DNA from: Neisseria perflava
GTDB lineage: Bacteria > Pseudomonadota > Gammaproteobacteria > Burkholderiales > Neisseriaceae
Length of the DNA: 64,000 nt
Assembly (NCBI RefSeq): GCF_024170405.1
Contig: NZ_JALJYC010000009.1
Coordinates: 1-64,000 of the forward strand
Direction: 5' to 3'
Position 1 is the first letter of the stretch; every line of letters starts with the position of its first letter. Below, piece after piece: positions 25,851-34,134 of this stretch. A program made the translations under genes and the position numbers. The notes beneath the pieces are model-generated. The model searched no databases and was not told the origin of the DNA. It was given only the letters and a program-made list of their open reading frames with translations.

Positions 25851-26204
25851 TTAGAAGCTTAAACCATTTTCACGTGCAGCTTCAGCCAAAGCTTTCACAC
25901 GACCGTGATATTGAAAACCTGAACGGTCAAAAGCAACTTTTTCTACACCTGCTGCTTTTGCTTTTTCCGCAATACGCTTACCTACCACCGCAGCCGCTTC
26001 AACATTGCTGCCAGATTTCAGGCTGCCACGTACTTCAGCTTCCAAGGTAGAGGCTTGAGCCAATACTTTATCACCTTCAGCACTAATTACTTGAGCATAA
26101 ATGTGATTATTCGTGCGGAACACGCATAATCTTACCATTTTCAAGTCCGCAATACGTGCACGGGTTTTACGTGCACGACGGAGTCGGGTTGCATGTTTAT
26201 TCAT
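25851..26204 (-). CDS. rplR: 50S ribosomal protein L18
   Basis: A 117-residue L18 that binds 5S rRNA with L5 and L25. It begins MNKHATRLRRARKTRARI and ends with the conserved FDRSGFQYHGRVKALAEAAR. Confidence 0.98.
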   Translation of the reverse strand: MNKHATRLRRARKTRARIADLKMVRLCVFRTNNHIYAQVISAEGDKVLAQASTLEAEVRGSLKSGSNVEAAAVVGKRIAEKAKAAGVEKVAFDRSGFQYHGRVKALAEAARENGLSF

Positions 26205-26217
26205 TAGTGAACCTCAA

Positions 26218-26751
26218 TTATTTTTTCTTGGCTTCTTTCATCACTACCACCTCGCCTACATAACGAACACCTTTACCTTTGTAAGGCTCAGGAGAACGGA
26301 AGGCACGGATTTCGGCAGCAACTTGGCCAACAACTTGTTTATCAGCACCAGTCAAAACAATCTCTGTTTGGCTAGGTGTTTGAACGGCTACACCTTCAGG
26401 CATTTCGTAAACGATAGGATGAGAAAAACCCAAAGACAGGTTCAAGGTCTTACCTTGAGCCTGTGCGCGGTAACCCACGCCAATCAGTTGCAGTTTTTTC
26501 TCAAAACCTTCTGAAACGCCTTTAACCATATTGTTTACCAATGCACGGGCAGTACCGGACATTGCATTTGCCTGTTTGCTGCCGTTTTTAGCAGCAAAAG
26601 TCAGTTGGCTGTCATTCAGCTCAATAGCGACATCAGCAGGCAGCGGGAAAGACAATTCGCCATTTTTACCTTTGATGACCAATGCCTCAGTTCCAAATTT
26701 TACTTCAACCCCAGCAGGAACAGTCACTGGGTTTTTTGCTACACGTGACAT
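26218..26751 (-). CDS. rplF: 50S ribosomal protein L6
   Basis: A 177-residue L6 near the factor-binding site. Two repeated domains are evident; the C-terminal SPEPYKGKGVRY motif is the family hallmark. In normal spc order between rpsH and rplR. Confidence 0.98.
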   Translation of the reverse strand: MSRVAKNPVTVPAGVEVKFGTEALVIKGKNGELSFPLPADVAIELNDSQLTFAAKNGSKQANAMSGTARALVNNMVKGVSEGFEKKLQLIGVGYRAQAQGKTLNLSLGFSHPIVYEMPEGVAVQTPSQTEIVLTGADKQVVGQVAAEIRAFRSPEPYKGKGVRYVGEVVVMKEAKKK

Positions 26752-26764
26752 TTATTTTTCTCCA

Positions 26765-27157
26765 CTAGGCTACGATGCACAACAACTCACCACCCACACC
26801 TTCGGAACGGGCTTTACGGTCAGTCATTACACCTTTAGAAGTACTAACGATAGCAACACCCAAACCGTTCATGACGCTAGGAATCTCGCTAGACGCTTTG
26901 TAAATACGCAAACCAGGACGCGAAACACGTTTGATTTGTTCGATTACAGGACGACCTGCATAGTATTTCAATTGAATTTCCAATACCGGTTTCGCATCAG
27001 CAGAAACCGCAAAATCCTCGATGTAACCTTCTTCTTTCAAAACCTTGGCAATTGCGCATTTCAGTTTAGAAGAAGGCATAGCAACCGCAGCTTTGCTTGC
27101 ACGTTGTGCATTGCGGATACGAGTCAACATATCGGAAATAGGATCATGCATACTCAT
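26765..27157 (-). CDS. rpsH: 30S ribosomal protein S8
   Basis: A 130-residue S8 binding helix 21 of 16S rRNA and, in E. coli, the translational repressor of the spc operon. It starts MSMHDPISDMLTRIRNAQ and has the C-terminal STSKGVMTDRKAR motif. Confidence 0.98.
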   Translation of the reverse strand: MSMHDPISDMLTRIRNAQRASKAAVAMPSSKLKCAIAKVLKEEGYIEDFAVSADAKPVLEIQLKYYAGRPVIEQIKRVSRPGLRIYKASSEIPSVMNGLGVAIVSTSKGVMTDRKARSEGVGGELLCIVA

Positions 27158-27171
27158 TATTAATACTCCTA

Positions 27172-27477
27172 TTACCAGCTAGCTTTAACAACACCCGGAA
27201 TTTCGCCACGCATTGCGATTTCACGGATTTTAATACGACCCAAACCGAATTTACGGAATGTGCCACGAGGACGACCTGTTAAAGCACAACGACGACGTTG
27301 ACGCACAGGTGCTGCATTGCGAGGAATCGCTTGGAATTTCAAACGCGCTTCAAAACGTTCTTCATCAGTAGCGTTTGCATCGTTAATTACTGCAAAAATC
27401 GCTTCGCGCTTAGCTGCATATTTTTTCGCCAGAGCCTGACGTTTCAGCTCGCGATTAATAAGTGCTTTCTTAGCCAT
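27172..27477 (-). CDS. rpsN: 30S ribosomal protein S14 (zinc-free type)
   Basis: A 101-residue long-form S14 without the CxxC zinc pairs. The C-terminal GRPRGTFRKFGLGRIKIRE is diagnostic. Located between rplE and rpsH. Confidence 0.98.
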   Translation of the reverse strand: MAKKALINRELKRQALAKKYAAKREAIFAVINDANATDEERFEARLKFQAIPRNAAPVRQRRRCALTGRPRGTFRKFGLGRIKIREIAMRGEIPGVVKASW

Positions 27478-27480
27478 TGA

Positions 27481-28020
27481 TTATCCTTTAAACGGAAATT
27501 TGAACAGAGACAGCAAAGCCTTGGCTTCTTCGTCAGTTTTTGCAGTAGTGGTAATAGTGATGTTTAAACCACGCAAAGCATCGATTTTATCGTATTCAAT
27601 TTCCGGGAAAATGATTTGTTCGCGCACACCCATATTGTAGTTTCCGCGACCGTCAAATGATTTACCATTTACACCGCGGAAGTCACGCACACGGGGCAAT
27701 GCGATAGTAATCAGACGATCCAAAAATTCAAACATCTGATCGCGACGCAAAGTTACTTTACAACCGACCGGATAGTTATCGCGGATTTTAAAGCCTGCAA
27801 TCGACTTACGTGCAACGGTAACGACAGGTTTCTGGCCGGCGATTTTTTCCAAATCAGAAACAGCATGTTCCATTACTTTCTTATCCGCAACCGCTTCGCC
27901 AACACCCATATTCAGGGTAATTTTTTCAATACGTGGCACTTCCATTACAGATTTGTAGCCGAACTGCTTCACCAACTCAGGCACAACAGTGTCTTTGTAA
28001 AACTCTCTCAAACGAGCCAT
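27481..28020 (-). CDS. rplE: 50S ribosomal protein L5
   Basis: A 179-residue 5S rRNA binder forming the bridge to S13. Motifs include PRIEKITLNMGVGEA and RDFRGVNGKSFDGRGNYN. It ends 3 bp before rpsN. Confidence 0.98.
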   Translation of the reverse strand: MARLREFYKDTVVPELVKQFGYKSVMEVPRIEKITLNMGVGEAVADKKVMEHAVSDLEKIAGQKPVVTVARKSIAGFKIRDNYPVGCKVTLRRDQMFEFLDRLITIALPRVRDFRGVNGKSFDGRGNYNMGVREQIIFPEIEYDKIDALRGLNITITTTAKTDEEAKALLSLFKFPFKG

Positions 28021-28029
28021 ATTATCTCC

Positions 28030-28353
28030 TTACGCTCCGATGATAGAGCCGTTAGATTTGAAGAAGCGAACACGTTTTACTTTACCTTCGCCTTCAATCA
28101 GTTTAATACCGACACGGTCTGCTTTATTGGTTTCCGGATTCAGAATTGCCACATTAGAAATCGCCAACGGCATTTCTTTTGCAACGATACCACCTTCTAC
28201 ACCGCGCATGGGATTTGGTTTTTGATGACGTTTTACAACATTCACACCTTCAACCACAATTTTCTTACCCAATACACGAACCACTTGACCTTGCTTACCT
28301 TTATCTTTACCGGCAATAACGATTACTTGATCGCCTTTGATAATTTTGCCCAT
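28030..28353 (-). CDS. rplX: 50S ribosomal protein L24
   Basis: A 107-residue assembly initiator near the exit tunnel with the KOW motif KGDQVIVIAGKDKGKQG at the N-terminus. 9 bp before rplE. Confidence 0.98.
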   Translation of the reverse strand: MGKIIKGDQVIVIAGKDKGKQGQVVRVLGKKIVVEGVNVVKRHQKPNPMRGVEGGIVAKEMPLAISNVAILNPETNKADRVGIKLIEGEGKVKRVRFFKSNGSIIGA

Positions 28354-28364
28354 CGCTATTTTCC

Positions 28365-28733
28365 TTACAAAACTTCAGGTGCCAATGAAACAATTTTCAT
28401 AAATCGTTCAGTACGCAACTCGCGGGTTACCGGACCAAAAATGCGGGTACCCATAGGTTCAAGTTTATTATTCAGCAAAACGGCTGCATTGTTATCGAAT
28501 TTAATCAACGCACCATCCGGGCGACGTACACCTTTTGCCGTACGAACGACAACAGCATTATAAACATCACCTTTTTTTACACGGCCACGAGGTGCGGCAT
28601 CTTTAACTGCAACTTTAATAATATCGCCAACCGAAGCATAGCGACGCTTAGATCCGCCCAATACCTTGATGCACATTACACGGCGCGCACCAGAGTTATC
28701 AGCCACATCTAAGATGGTCTGCATTTGAATCAT
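28365..28733 (-). CDS. rplN: 50S ribosomal protein L14
   Basis: A 122-residue L14 at the subunit interface, the docking site for RsfS (gene at 15299). It starts MIQMQTILDVADNSGARR. First gene of the spc operon, after a 222-bp structured gap. Confidence 0.98.
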   Translation of the reverse strand: MIQMQTILDVADNSGARRVMCIKVLGGSKRRYASVGDIIKVAVKDAAPRGRVKKGDVYNAVVVRTAKGVRRPDGALIKFDNNAAVLLNNKLEPMGTRIFGPVTRELRTERFMKIVSLAPEVL

Positions 28734-28955
28734 GTTATTACCTTTAAATTAACCAACTTAATTTACCCTTTTCATCAGGCTCACAACTCGATTGTTGTTC
28801 ACAAGATGAAACCATCACGGTTCTAGTAAACCAGTCTTGGATCCCGACGGGAAGAAACTTTCAGCAAGACACTGAAAGACAAGAAACGAAGTTTACACGC
28901 AAATTCCATTTGCTGCAATACTTCGTTTCTTATTAATGCATTACTGTCTCAAAAA
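28734..28955 (-). promoter_or_regulatory. S10-spc operon boundary with structured leader
   Basis: A 222-bp noncoding gap between rpsQ and rplN, where E. coli also has the spc promoter. A nested hairpin (outer arms AAGAAACGAAGT at 28881-28892 and ACTTCGTTTCTT at 28920-28931; inner GCAAAT-TCC-ATTTGC at 28899-28913) and a second hairpin CTTTCAG/CTGAAAG (28858-28878) followed on the minus strand by a T-rich stretch are visible. No clear -35/-10 pair was found. It looks like a terminator/attenuator plus leader. Confidence 0.65.
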
Positions 28956-29219
28956 TTAAACAGTACGTGCCTTTTCAACCAGTTCTTTAACAACCCAAGA
29001 TTTGGTTTTAGACAACGGACGAGACTCTGCAATCACCACCACATCACCAATGCCAAACTCATTGTTTTCGTCATGAGCATGAATTTTGGTAGATTGGCGG
29101 ATGATTTTACCATACAGCGGATGTTTTACTTTACGTTCCACCAATACGGTTACAGTTTTGTCCATTTTGTCACTTACGACTTTGCCTTGCAAAGTACGAA
29201 CGTTTTTAGCTTCGCTCAT
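28956..29219 (-). CDS. rpsQ: 30S ribosomal protein S17
   Basis: An 87-residue early 16S rRNA binder with the OB-fold pattern LQGKVVSDKMDKTVTVLVER. Last gene of the S10 operon; its ATG overlaps the rpmC stop by 1 bp. Confidence 0.98.
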   Translation of the reverse strand: MSEAKNVRTLQGKVVSDKMDKTVTVLVERKVKHPLYGKIIRQSTKIHAHDENNEFGIGDVVVIAESRPLSKTKSWVVKELVEKARTV

Positions 29220-29410
29220 TACTTGGCACCTTTTTCAGTTAAAACGGTTTTAATACGAGCAATTTCGCGACGCACACGTTTGAGCTCGCTGGGTTTACCC
29301 AACTGGCCGGTGGCATTTTGCATACGCAAGCCGAATTGTGTTTTCAGCAAGTCAAGCAGATCAGCATTTAATTGCTCAACAGATTTGTCTTTCAATTCAT
29401 TTGCTTTCAT
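29219..29410 (-). CDS. rpmC: 50S ribosomal protein L29
   Basis: A 63-residue helical L29 at the tunnel exit, starting MKANELKDKSVEQLNADL. It shares 1 bp with genes on both sides, so translation is tightly coupled with rplP and rpsQ. Confidence 0.98.
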   Translation of the reverse strand: MKANELKDKSVEQLNADLLDLLKTQFGLRMQNATGQLGKPSELKRVRREIARIKTVLTEKGAK

Positions 29411-29826
29411 TATTGACCTACCTGTCTAACGACAAAAGTTGTAGGAATCGGCAGTTTGGCAGCAGCCAACTCAAAGGCTTCACGAGCCAATGATTCTGCT
29501 ACGCCATCCATTTCGTACAATACTTTTCCTGGTTTGATTTCGGCAACATAGTATTCAACGTTACCTTTACCGCCACCCATACGAACCTGAATCGGTTTCT
29601 CAGTAATCGGCTTATCCGGGAATACGCGAATCCAAATACGACCGCCACGTTTGATGTGACGGGTCATGGTACGACGCGCCGCTTCGATTTGACGGGCAGT
29701 CAGACGACCGCGACCGACGGCTTTCAAGCCGAATTCACCGAAACTTACTTTGTTACCACGGGTAGCAATACCAGTATTACGACCTTTATGCTGTTTGCGG
29801 TATTTCAGTCTAGTTGGCTGCAGCAT
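29410..29826 (-). CDS. rplP: 50S ribosomal protein L16
   Basis: A 138-residue L16 near the A site and peptidyl transferase centre. I chose ATG 29826 (MLQPTRLKYRKQ, the universal L16 start) over an upstream start. It overlaps the end of rpsC by 17 bp. Confidence 0.97.
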   Translation of the reverse strand: MLQPTRLKYRKQHKGRNTGIATRGNKVSFGEFGLKAVGRGRLTARQIEAARRTMTRHIKRGGRIWIRVFPDKPITEKPIQVRMGGGKGNVEYYVAEIKPGKVLYEMDGVAESLAREAFELAAAKLPIPTTFVVRQVGQ

Positions 29827-30502
29827 GACGACCACCTGCCTTTCTTTGTTTCTTCTCTTCAGGTCTAGCTGAAGATTTCACATCACCTTCAGTGTAAACC
29901 CAAACTTTTAGACCCAACACACCGTAAGTCGTGTGCGCTTCGCTGGTTGCGTAATCCACATTAGCACGCAGAGTATGCAACGGCACTCGGCCTTCGCGAT
30001 ACCACTCACTGCGCGCAATATCCGCGCCATTCAGACGGCCTGAGGTCATAATCTTAATACCTTTAGCACCGGCGCGCATAGCATTCTGCATAGAACGTTT
30101 CATCGCACGACGGAATTGGACGCGTTTTTCCAATTGCTGAGCAATGCTATCTGCAATGATTTGCGCATCCAGCTCAGGCTTACGGATTTCTTCAATATTC
30201 ACATGCACCGGCACACCCATCAGGGCTTGCAGATCACGTTTCAGAATCTCGATGTCCTCACCTTTTTTACCGATTACCACACCCGGACGAGCGGAATGGA
30301 TAGTAATACGTGCAGATTTAGCAGGGCGTTCAATGACTACACGACCAACAGAGGCATTCGCCAAGCGGGTACGCAAGTAATTGCGAACATCGATATCTTG
30401 TTTCAGAACGGTCGGAAATTCGCTGCTTTTTGCAAACCATTTAGAAGACCAGTCTTTGGTTACCGCCAGGCGAAAGCCTGTAGGGTTAATCTTTTGTCCC
30501 AT
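29810..30502 (-). CDS. rpsC: 30S ribosomal protein S3
   Basis: A 230-residue mRNA-entry protein with a KH domain (GVVIGKKGEDIE). It starts MGQKINPTGFRL. A full DUS (30030-30041) lies inside the gene and is read as GRLNG, an example of an uptake signal kept in an essential gene. Confidence 0.98.
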   Translation of the reverse strand: MGQKINPTGFRLAVTKDWSSKWFAKSSEFPTVLKQDIDVRNYLRTRLANASVGRVVIERPAKSARITIHSARPGVVIGKKGEDIEILKRDLQALMGVPVHVNIEEIRKPELDAQIIADSIAQQLEKRVQFRRAMKRSMQNAMRAGAKGIKIMTSGRLNGADIARSEWYREGRVPLHTLRANVDYATSEAHTTYGVLGLKVWVYTEGDVKSSARPEEKKQRKAGGRHAAAN

Positions 30503-30511
30503 AGCTTTTCC

Positions 30512-30841
30512 TTAGTTGCCCACTGTCACATTGATATGACAAGTTTGTTTTTCAATGCGGTTACCGCGACCTTTAGCGCGTGCTTGGAAACGTTTCAAGC
30601 TCGGGCCTTTGTCAACGAAAATGGTGACCACTTTCAGTTCGTCAATGTCAGCACCGTTGTTGTGCTCGGCATTTGCGATAGCTGATTCCAAAACTTTTTT
30701 AATCAACTCAGCACCTTTTTTCGGGCTGAAAGTCAAGATATTCAAAGCTTGGGCAACGTCTTTGCCACGAATCAAATCAGCAACCAAACGGGCTTTCTGA
30801 GCTGAAATACGGGCGTTTTTATGTTGTGCACTTACTCTCAT
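30512..30841 (-). CDS. rplV: 50S ribosomal protein L22
   Basis: A 109-residue L22 whose beta-hairpin (KRFQARAKGRGNRI) lines the exit tunnel. The hairpin shows no obvious duplication or deletion of the kind that gives macrolide resistance. Confidence 0.98.
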   Translation of the reverse strand: MRVSAQHKNARISAQKARLVADLIRGKDVAQALNILTFSPKKGAELIKKVLESAIANAEHNNGADIDELKVVTIFVDKGPSLKRFQARAKGRGNRIEKQTCHINVTVGN

Positions 30842-30849
30842 GATTCACC

Positions 30850-31128
30850 TTATTTCTTTTTAGCCTTTTTATCGGCCAAGTGGCCTTTAAAGGTACGGGT
30901 CAATGAGAATTCACCTAATTTGTGACCAACCATGTTGTCGCTGATAAATACCGGCACGTGAGTGCGGCCATTGTGCACAGCGATGGTCAGACCGATAAAA
31001 TCGGGCAAAATGGTAGAACGACGTGACCAGGTTTTGATCGGACGTTTGTCGTTGCTGGCACGAGCCGCATCAACTTTTTTCAACAGATGCAGGTCTACGT
31101 ATGGGCCTTTTTTCAATGAACGAGCCAT
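30850..31128 (-). CDS. rpsS: 30S ribosomal protein S19
   Basis: A 92-residue S19 in the small-subunit head. The ATG at 31128 gives the standard [12 protein letters not shown]; three extra codons upstream are unlikely to be translated. 5 bp after rplB. Confidence 0.97.
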
Positions 31129-31133
31129 ATCAA

Positions 31134-31967
31134 TCAACCTTTATTAGAGTAACGACGGCGGACAATCATGTTATCCGTGCGTTTGTTATTACGAGTACGG
31201 TAACCCTTAGCAGGTGTACCCCATGGGCTAACCGGTTCACGAGCTTCACCGGTACGGCCTTCACCACCACCATGCGGGTGATCGACAGGGTTCATCACAA
31301 CACCGCGTACGGTCGGACGAATACCGCGCCAACGGTTGGCACCGGCTTTACCGATTTTCTTCAGGCTTTGCTCTTCGTTACCCACTTCACCGATGGTTGC
31401 TCGGCAATCTACATGGATTTTACGAACCTCACCAGAGCGCAAACGCACTTGGGCGTATACACCTTCTTTAGCCAGCAGTACGGCAGAAGCACCGGCAGAG
31501 CGAGCAATTTGCGCACCTTTGCCAGGTTTCATCTCAATACAGTGGATGGTGGTACCAACAGGAATGTTACGAATCGGCAGGGTGTTACCAACTTTAATCG
31601 CAGCCTCAGCACCGGAAACCAATACTGCACCAGCTTGAATACCGCGAGGCGCAATAATGTAACGACGCTCACCATCCGCATAACACAGCAGAGCAATAAA
31701 TGCAGTACGGTTCGGATCGTATTCGATACGCTCAACTTTTGCCGGAATACCATCTTTGTTACGTTTAAAATCGACAACACGATAGTGTTGCTTGTGGCCA
31801 CCACCTTTATGACGAATGGTGATGTGACCATTATGATTACGACCGGCCGTAGAATTTTTTTTCTCAACCAGCGGTGCGTAAGGCGCACCTTTATGCAAAC
31901 CTTCTGCTACGACGCGAACCATGCCGCGACGGCCTGCAGAGGTAGGCTTCATTTTAACGATTGCCAT
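31134..31967 (-). CDS. rplB: 50S ribosomal protein L2
   Basis: A 277-residue L2 needed for subunit joining and peptidyl transfer. The conserved [17 protein letters not shown] with its catalysis-linked histidine is present near the C-terminus. Confidence 0.98.
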
Positions 31968-31978
31968 TTACTTATTCC

Positions 31979-32287
31979 TTATTCTGCAGCTGCAGCAGCG
32001 GCATCCAAATCCAACTCTTGGCCGGCGATCAGGCTCACATAAGCCTTTTTAACATCGCTACGACGACCCAGAGTGCGACCAAAGCGTTTGGTTTTACCTT
32101 TAATGGTAACAGTAGTCACAGAGGCAACCTGAACACCGAACAGCAGCTCAACAGCAGCTTTGATTTCCGGCTTAGTTGCATTTCCCAATACTTTAAACGT
32201 CATTTGATTGCGTTGTTCAGCCAATACGTTGCTTTTTTCAGAAACGATAGGTGCCAAAATCACTTGAGTCAAACGTTGTTGATTCAT
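31979..32287 (-). CDS. rplW: 50S ribosomal protein L23
   Basis: A 102-residue L23 at the tunnel exit, docking site for trigger factor and SRP. The ATG at 32287 has an AGGAG 8 nt upstream and overlaps the rplD stop (ATGA). The ATG at 32293 is too close to that ribosome site. The C-terminus carries an alanine-rich tail (DLDAAAAAAE). Confidence 0.95.
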   Translation of the reverse strand: MNQQRLTQVILAPIVSEKSNVLAEQRNQMTFKVLGNATKPEIKAAVELLFGVQVASVTTVTIKGKTKRFGRTLGRRSDVKKAYVSLIAGQELDLDAAAAAAE

Positions 32288-32904
32288 ACCCATTGCTCCT
32301 CTAATTGTGCAACTGCATCTTTGGTGATGATGACTTTTTTGTAGCGCAGCAAGCTGTACGGATCAACTTGCTGGGCTTCCAAAACCAGTACATTCGGTAA
32401 GTTGCGTGAAGCCAAATAAACATTTTCATCCAGCTGTTTAGTCACAAACAGGACTTGTTCCAAACCCAAATTTTTCACTTGTTCGGCGAAAACTTTAGTT
32501 TTAGGCGTTTCAGCAGTCAGCGACTCAATAGCAAACAAACGCTCATCACGTACCAACTGAGACAAGATAGAGGCCATACCTGCACGATACATTTTACGGT
32601 TCACTTTTTGAGTGAAATTTTCGTCAGGCTTGTTCGGGAATGCACGACCACCTTTGCGCCACAGCGGAGAGGAAGTCATACCGGAACGCGCACGGCCAGT
32701 ACCTTTTTGACGCCACGGTTTTTTAGTGGAGTGATTTACTTCCGCACGGGTTTTCTGAGCTCGGTTACCTGAACGAGCATTAGCCAAGAACGCAGTAACC
32801 AACTGGTGCACCAGAGCTTCGTTGTATTCGCGGGCAAACAGTGCATCAGAAACAGCCAAGCTGCCTGAAACCTGTCCTTTTGCGTCAATTACTTTTAATT
32901 CCAT
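32284..32904 (-). CDS. rplD: 50S ribosomal protein L4
   Basis: A 206-residue L4 that in E. coli also represses the S10 operon at the level of transcription and translation. The tunnel loop KKPWRQKGTGRARSG is intact. It shares 1 bp with rplC and 4 bp with rplW. Confidence 0.98.
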   Translation of the reverse strand: MELKVIDAKGQVSGSLAVSDALFAREYNEALVHQLVTAFLANARSGNRAQKTRAEVNHSTKKPWRQKGTGRARSGMTSSPLWRKGGRAFPNKPDENFTQKVNRKMYRAGMASILSQLVRDERLFAIESLTAETPKTKVFAEQVKNLGLEQVLFVTKQLDENVYLASRNLPNVLVLEAQQVDPYSLLRYKKVIITKDAVAQLEEQWV

Positions 32905-33548
32905 TACGCACCTACTTTCACGCTGGGACGTACCACGACATCACTGTTTACCGAACCAGGAACAGCACCCTTCACCAACAGCAGCTGACGCTCGGCATCA
33001 ACACGCACAACTTCCAGCTTTTGAACAGTTGCTTTAGTGTTGCCGTATTGACCGGCCATGCGTTGACCACGGAATACACGCCCCGGATCTTGTGCCATAC
33101 CAATAGAACCCGGCACACGGTGAGAACGGGAGTTACCATGGGAAGTACGTTGCGAATCAAAGTTATGACGTTTGATTGTACCGGAGAAACCTTTACCTTT
33201 AGAGGTACCGGTCACATCAACCAATTGGCCAACTTCAAACATGGAAACAGTGATTCCATCACCTGCTTTCAATTCAGCCAATTTTTCTTCAGTCAAAACA
33301 AACTCGACCAAACCACGACCGGCTTCAACACCTGCTTTCGCAAAATGACCGGCTTCGGTTTTATTGACACGGTTTGCTTTTTTCTGACCAAAGGTAACTT
33401 GCACGGCCGTATAGCCGTCAGTATCTTTGGATTTTACTTGGGTAACGCGGTTAGCAGACATATCCAGCACAGTAACCGGAATAGAAACGCCTTGTTCATC
33501 GAACACGCGAGTCATGCCAACTTTGCGTCCAACCAGACCTAAAGTCAT
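32904..33548 (-). CDS. rplC: 50S ribosomal protein L3
   Basis: A 214-residue L3 required early in large-subunit assembly. It starts MTLGLVGRKVGMTRVFDE; the tip loop GNSRSHRVPGSIG reaches toward the peptidyl transferase centre. In most bacteria rplC directly follows rpsJ. Here a 258-bp gap with terminators and its own promoter makes rplC the first gene of the operon. Confidence 0.98.
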   Translation of the reverse strand: MTLGLVGRKVGMTRVFDEQGVSIPVTVLDMSANRVTQVKSKDTDGYTAVQVTFGQKKANRVNKTEAGHFAKAGVEAGRGLVEFVLTEEKLAELKAGDGITVSMFEVGQLVDVTGTSKGKGFSGTIKRHNFDSQRTSHGNSRSHRVPGSIGMAQDPGRVFRGQRMAGQYGNTKATVQKLEVVRVDAERQLLLVKGAVPGSVNSDVVVRPSVKVGA

Positions 33549-33637
33549 GATTATTTTCCTTTTAAAGTAAAGGGGCGGGCTACGATTGGCCTGCCTTCGG
33601 ACAAAATAAAACCTGATACGAATGTACCAAGTCCGCC

Positions 33638-33667
33638 ATTATACTGCATAAGACAGAAAAATATCAA
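33638..33667 (-). promoter_or_regulatory. Promoter of the rplC-led S10 operon
   Basis: On the minus strand, -35 TTGATA (33667-33662), an 18-nt spacer and a perfect -10 TATAAT (33643-33638). The start near 33630 leaves a leader of about 80 nt before rplC. Confidence 0.85.
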
Positions 33668-33689
33668 TAAAAACTTAGCGTTTTGCGTA

Positions 33690-33734
33690 AAATGCCGTCT
33701 AAAAACAGATACACCTGCTTTTCAGACGGCATTA
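33690..33734. repeat. DUS inverted pair, one arm mutated
   Basis: The left arm has GCCGTCTAAAA instead of GCCGTCTGAAA; the right arm (ttcagacggcat) is intact. The stem is still possible and adds a second barrier between rpsJ and rplC. Confidence 0.8.
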
Positions 33735-33754
33735 TCGCCTTTTCAGCCGATAAA

Positions 33755-33790
33755 ACAAAACCGAACAGCCGTAGCTGCCCGGTTTGTTTG
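33755..33790 (-). terminator. Terminator after rpsJ
   Basis: On the minus strand, CCGGGCAGC and GCTGTTCGG pair with two G-U wobbles and are followed by TTTTGTTTT. It ends the str operon before the rplC promoter. Confidence 0.75.
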
Positions 33791-33806
33791 TCTAATCTAA
33801 ACCAGA

Positions 33807-34118
33807 TTATTGGACTTTAATTTCTACATCCACACCGGCCGGCAGATCCAGCTTCATCAATGCATCGGTAGTTTTATCAGTCCAGTCAACGATGTCCATC
33901 AGACGCAAGTGCGTACGGATTTCCAACTGCTCACGAGAAGTTTTGTTCACGTGCGGAGAGCGCAGAATGTCAAAACGTTCGATTTTAGTCGGCAAAGGAA
34001 TCGGGCCTTTTACCACTGCACCAGTACGTTTGGCAGTTTCTACGATTTCTTGCGCAGAACGGTCAATCAGACTGTAATCATACGCTTTCAGGCGGATACG
34101 GATTTTTTGGTTTGCCAT
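33807..34118 (-). CDS. rpsJ: 30S ribosomal protein S10 (NusE)
   Basis: A 103-residue S10 that also serves as NusE in antitermination. Residue 57 is Val (SPHVNK), the tetracycline-sensitive form; gonococcal resistance uses Met here. It follows tuf by 16 bp and is the last gene of the str operon here. Confidence 0.98.
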   Translation of the reverse strand: MANQKIRIRLKAYDYSLIDRSAQEIVETAKRTGAVVKGPIPLPTKIERFDILRSPHVNKTSREQLEIRTHLRLMDIVDWTDKTTDALMKLDLPAGVDVEIKVQ

Positions 34119-34134
34119 ATGTCTATATCCTTGA

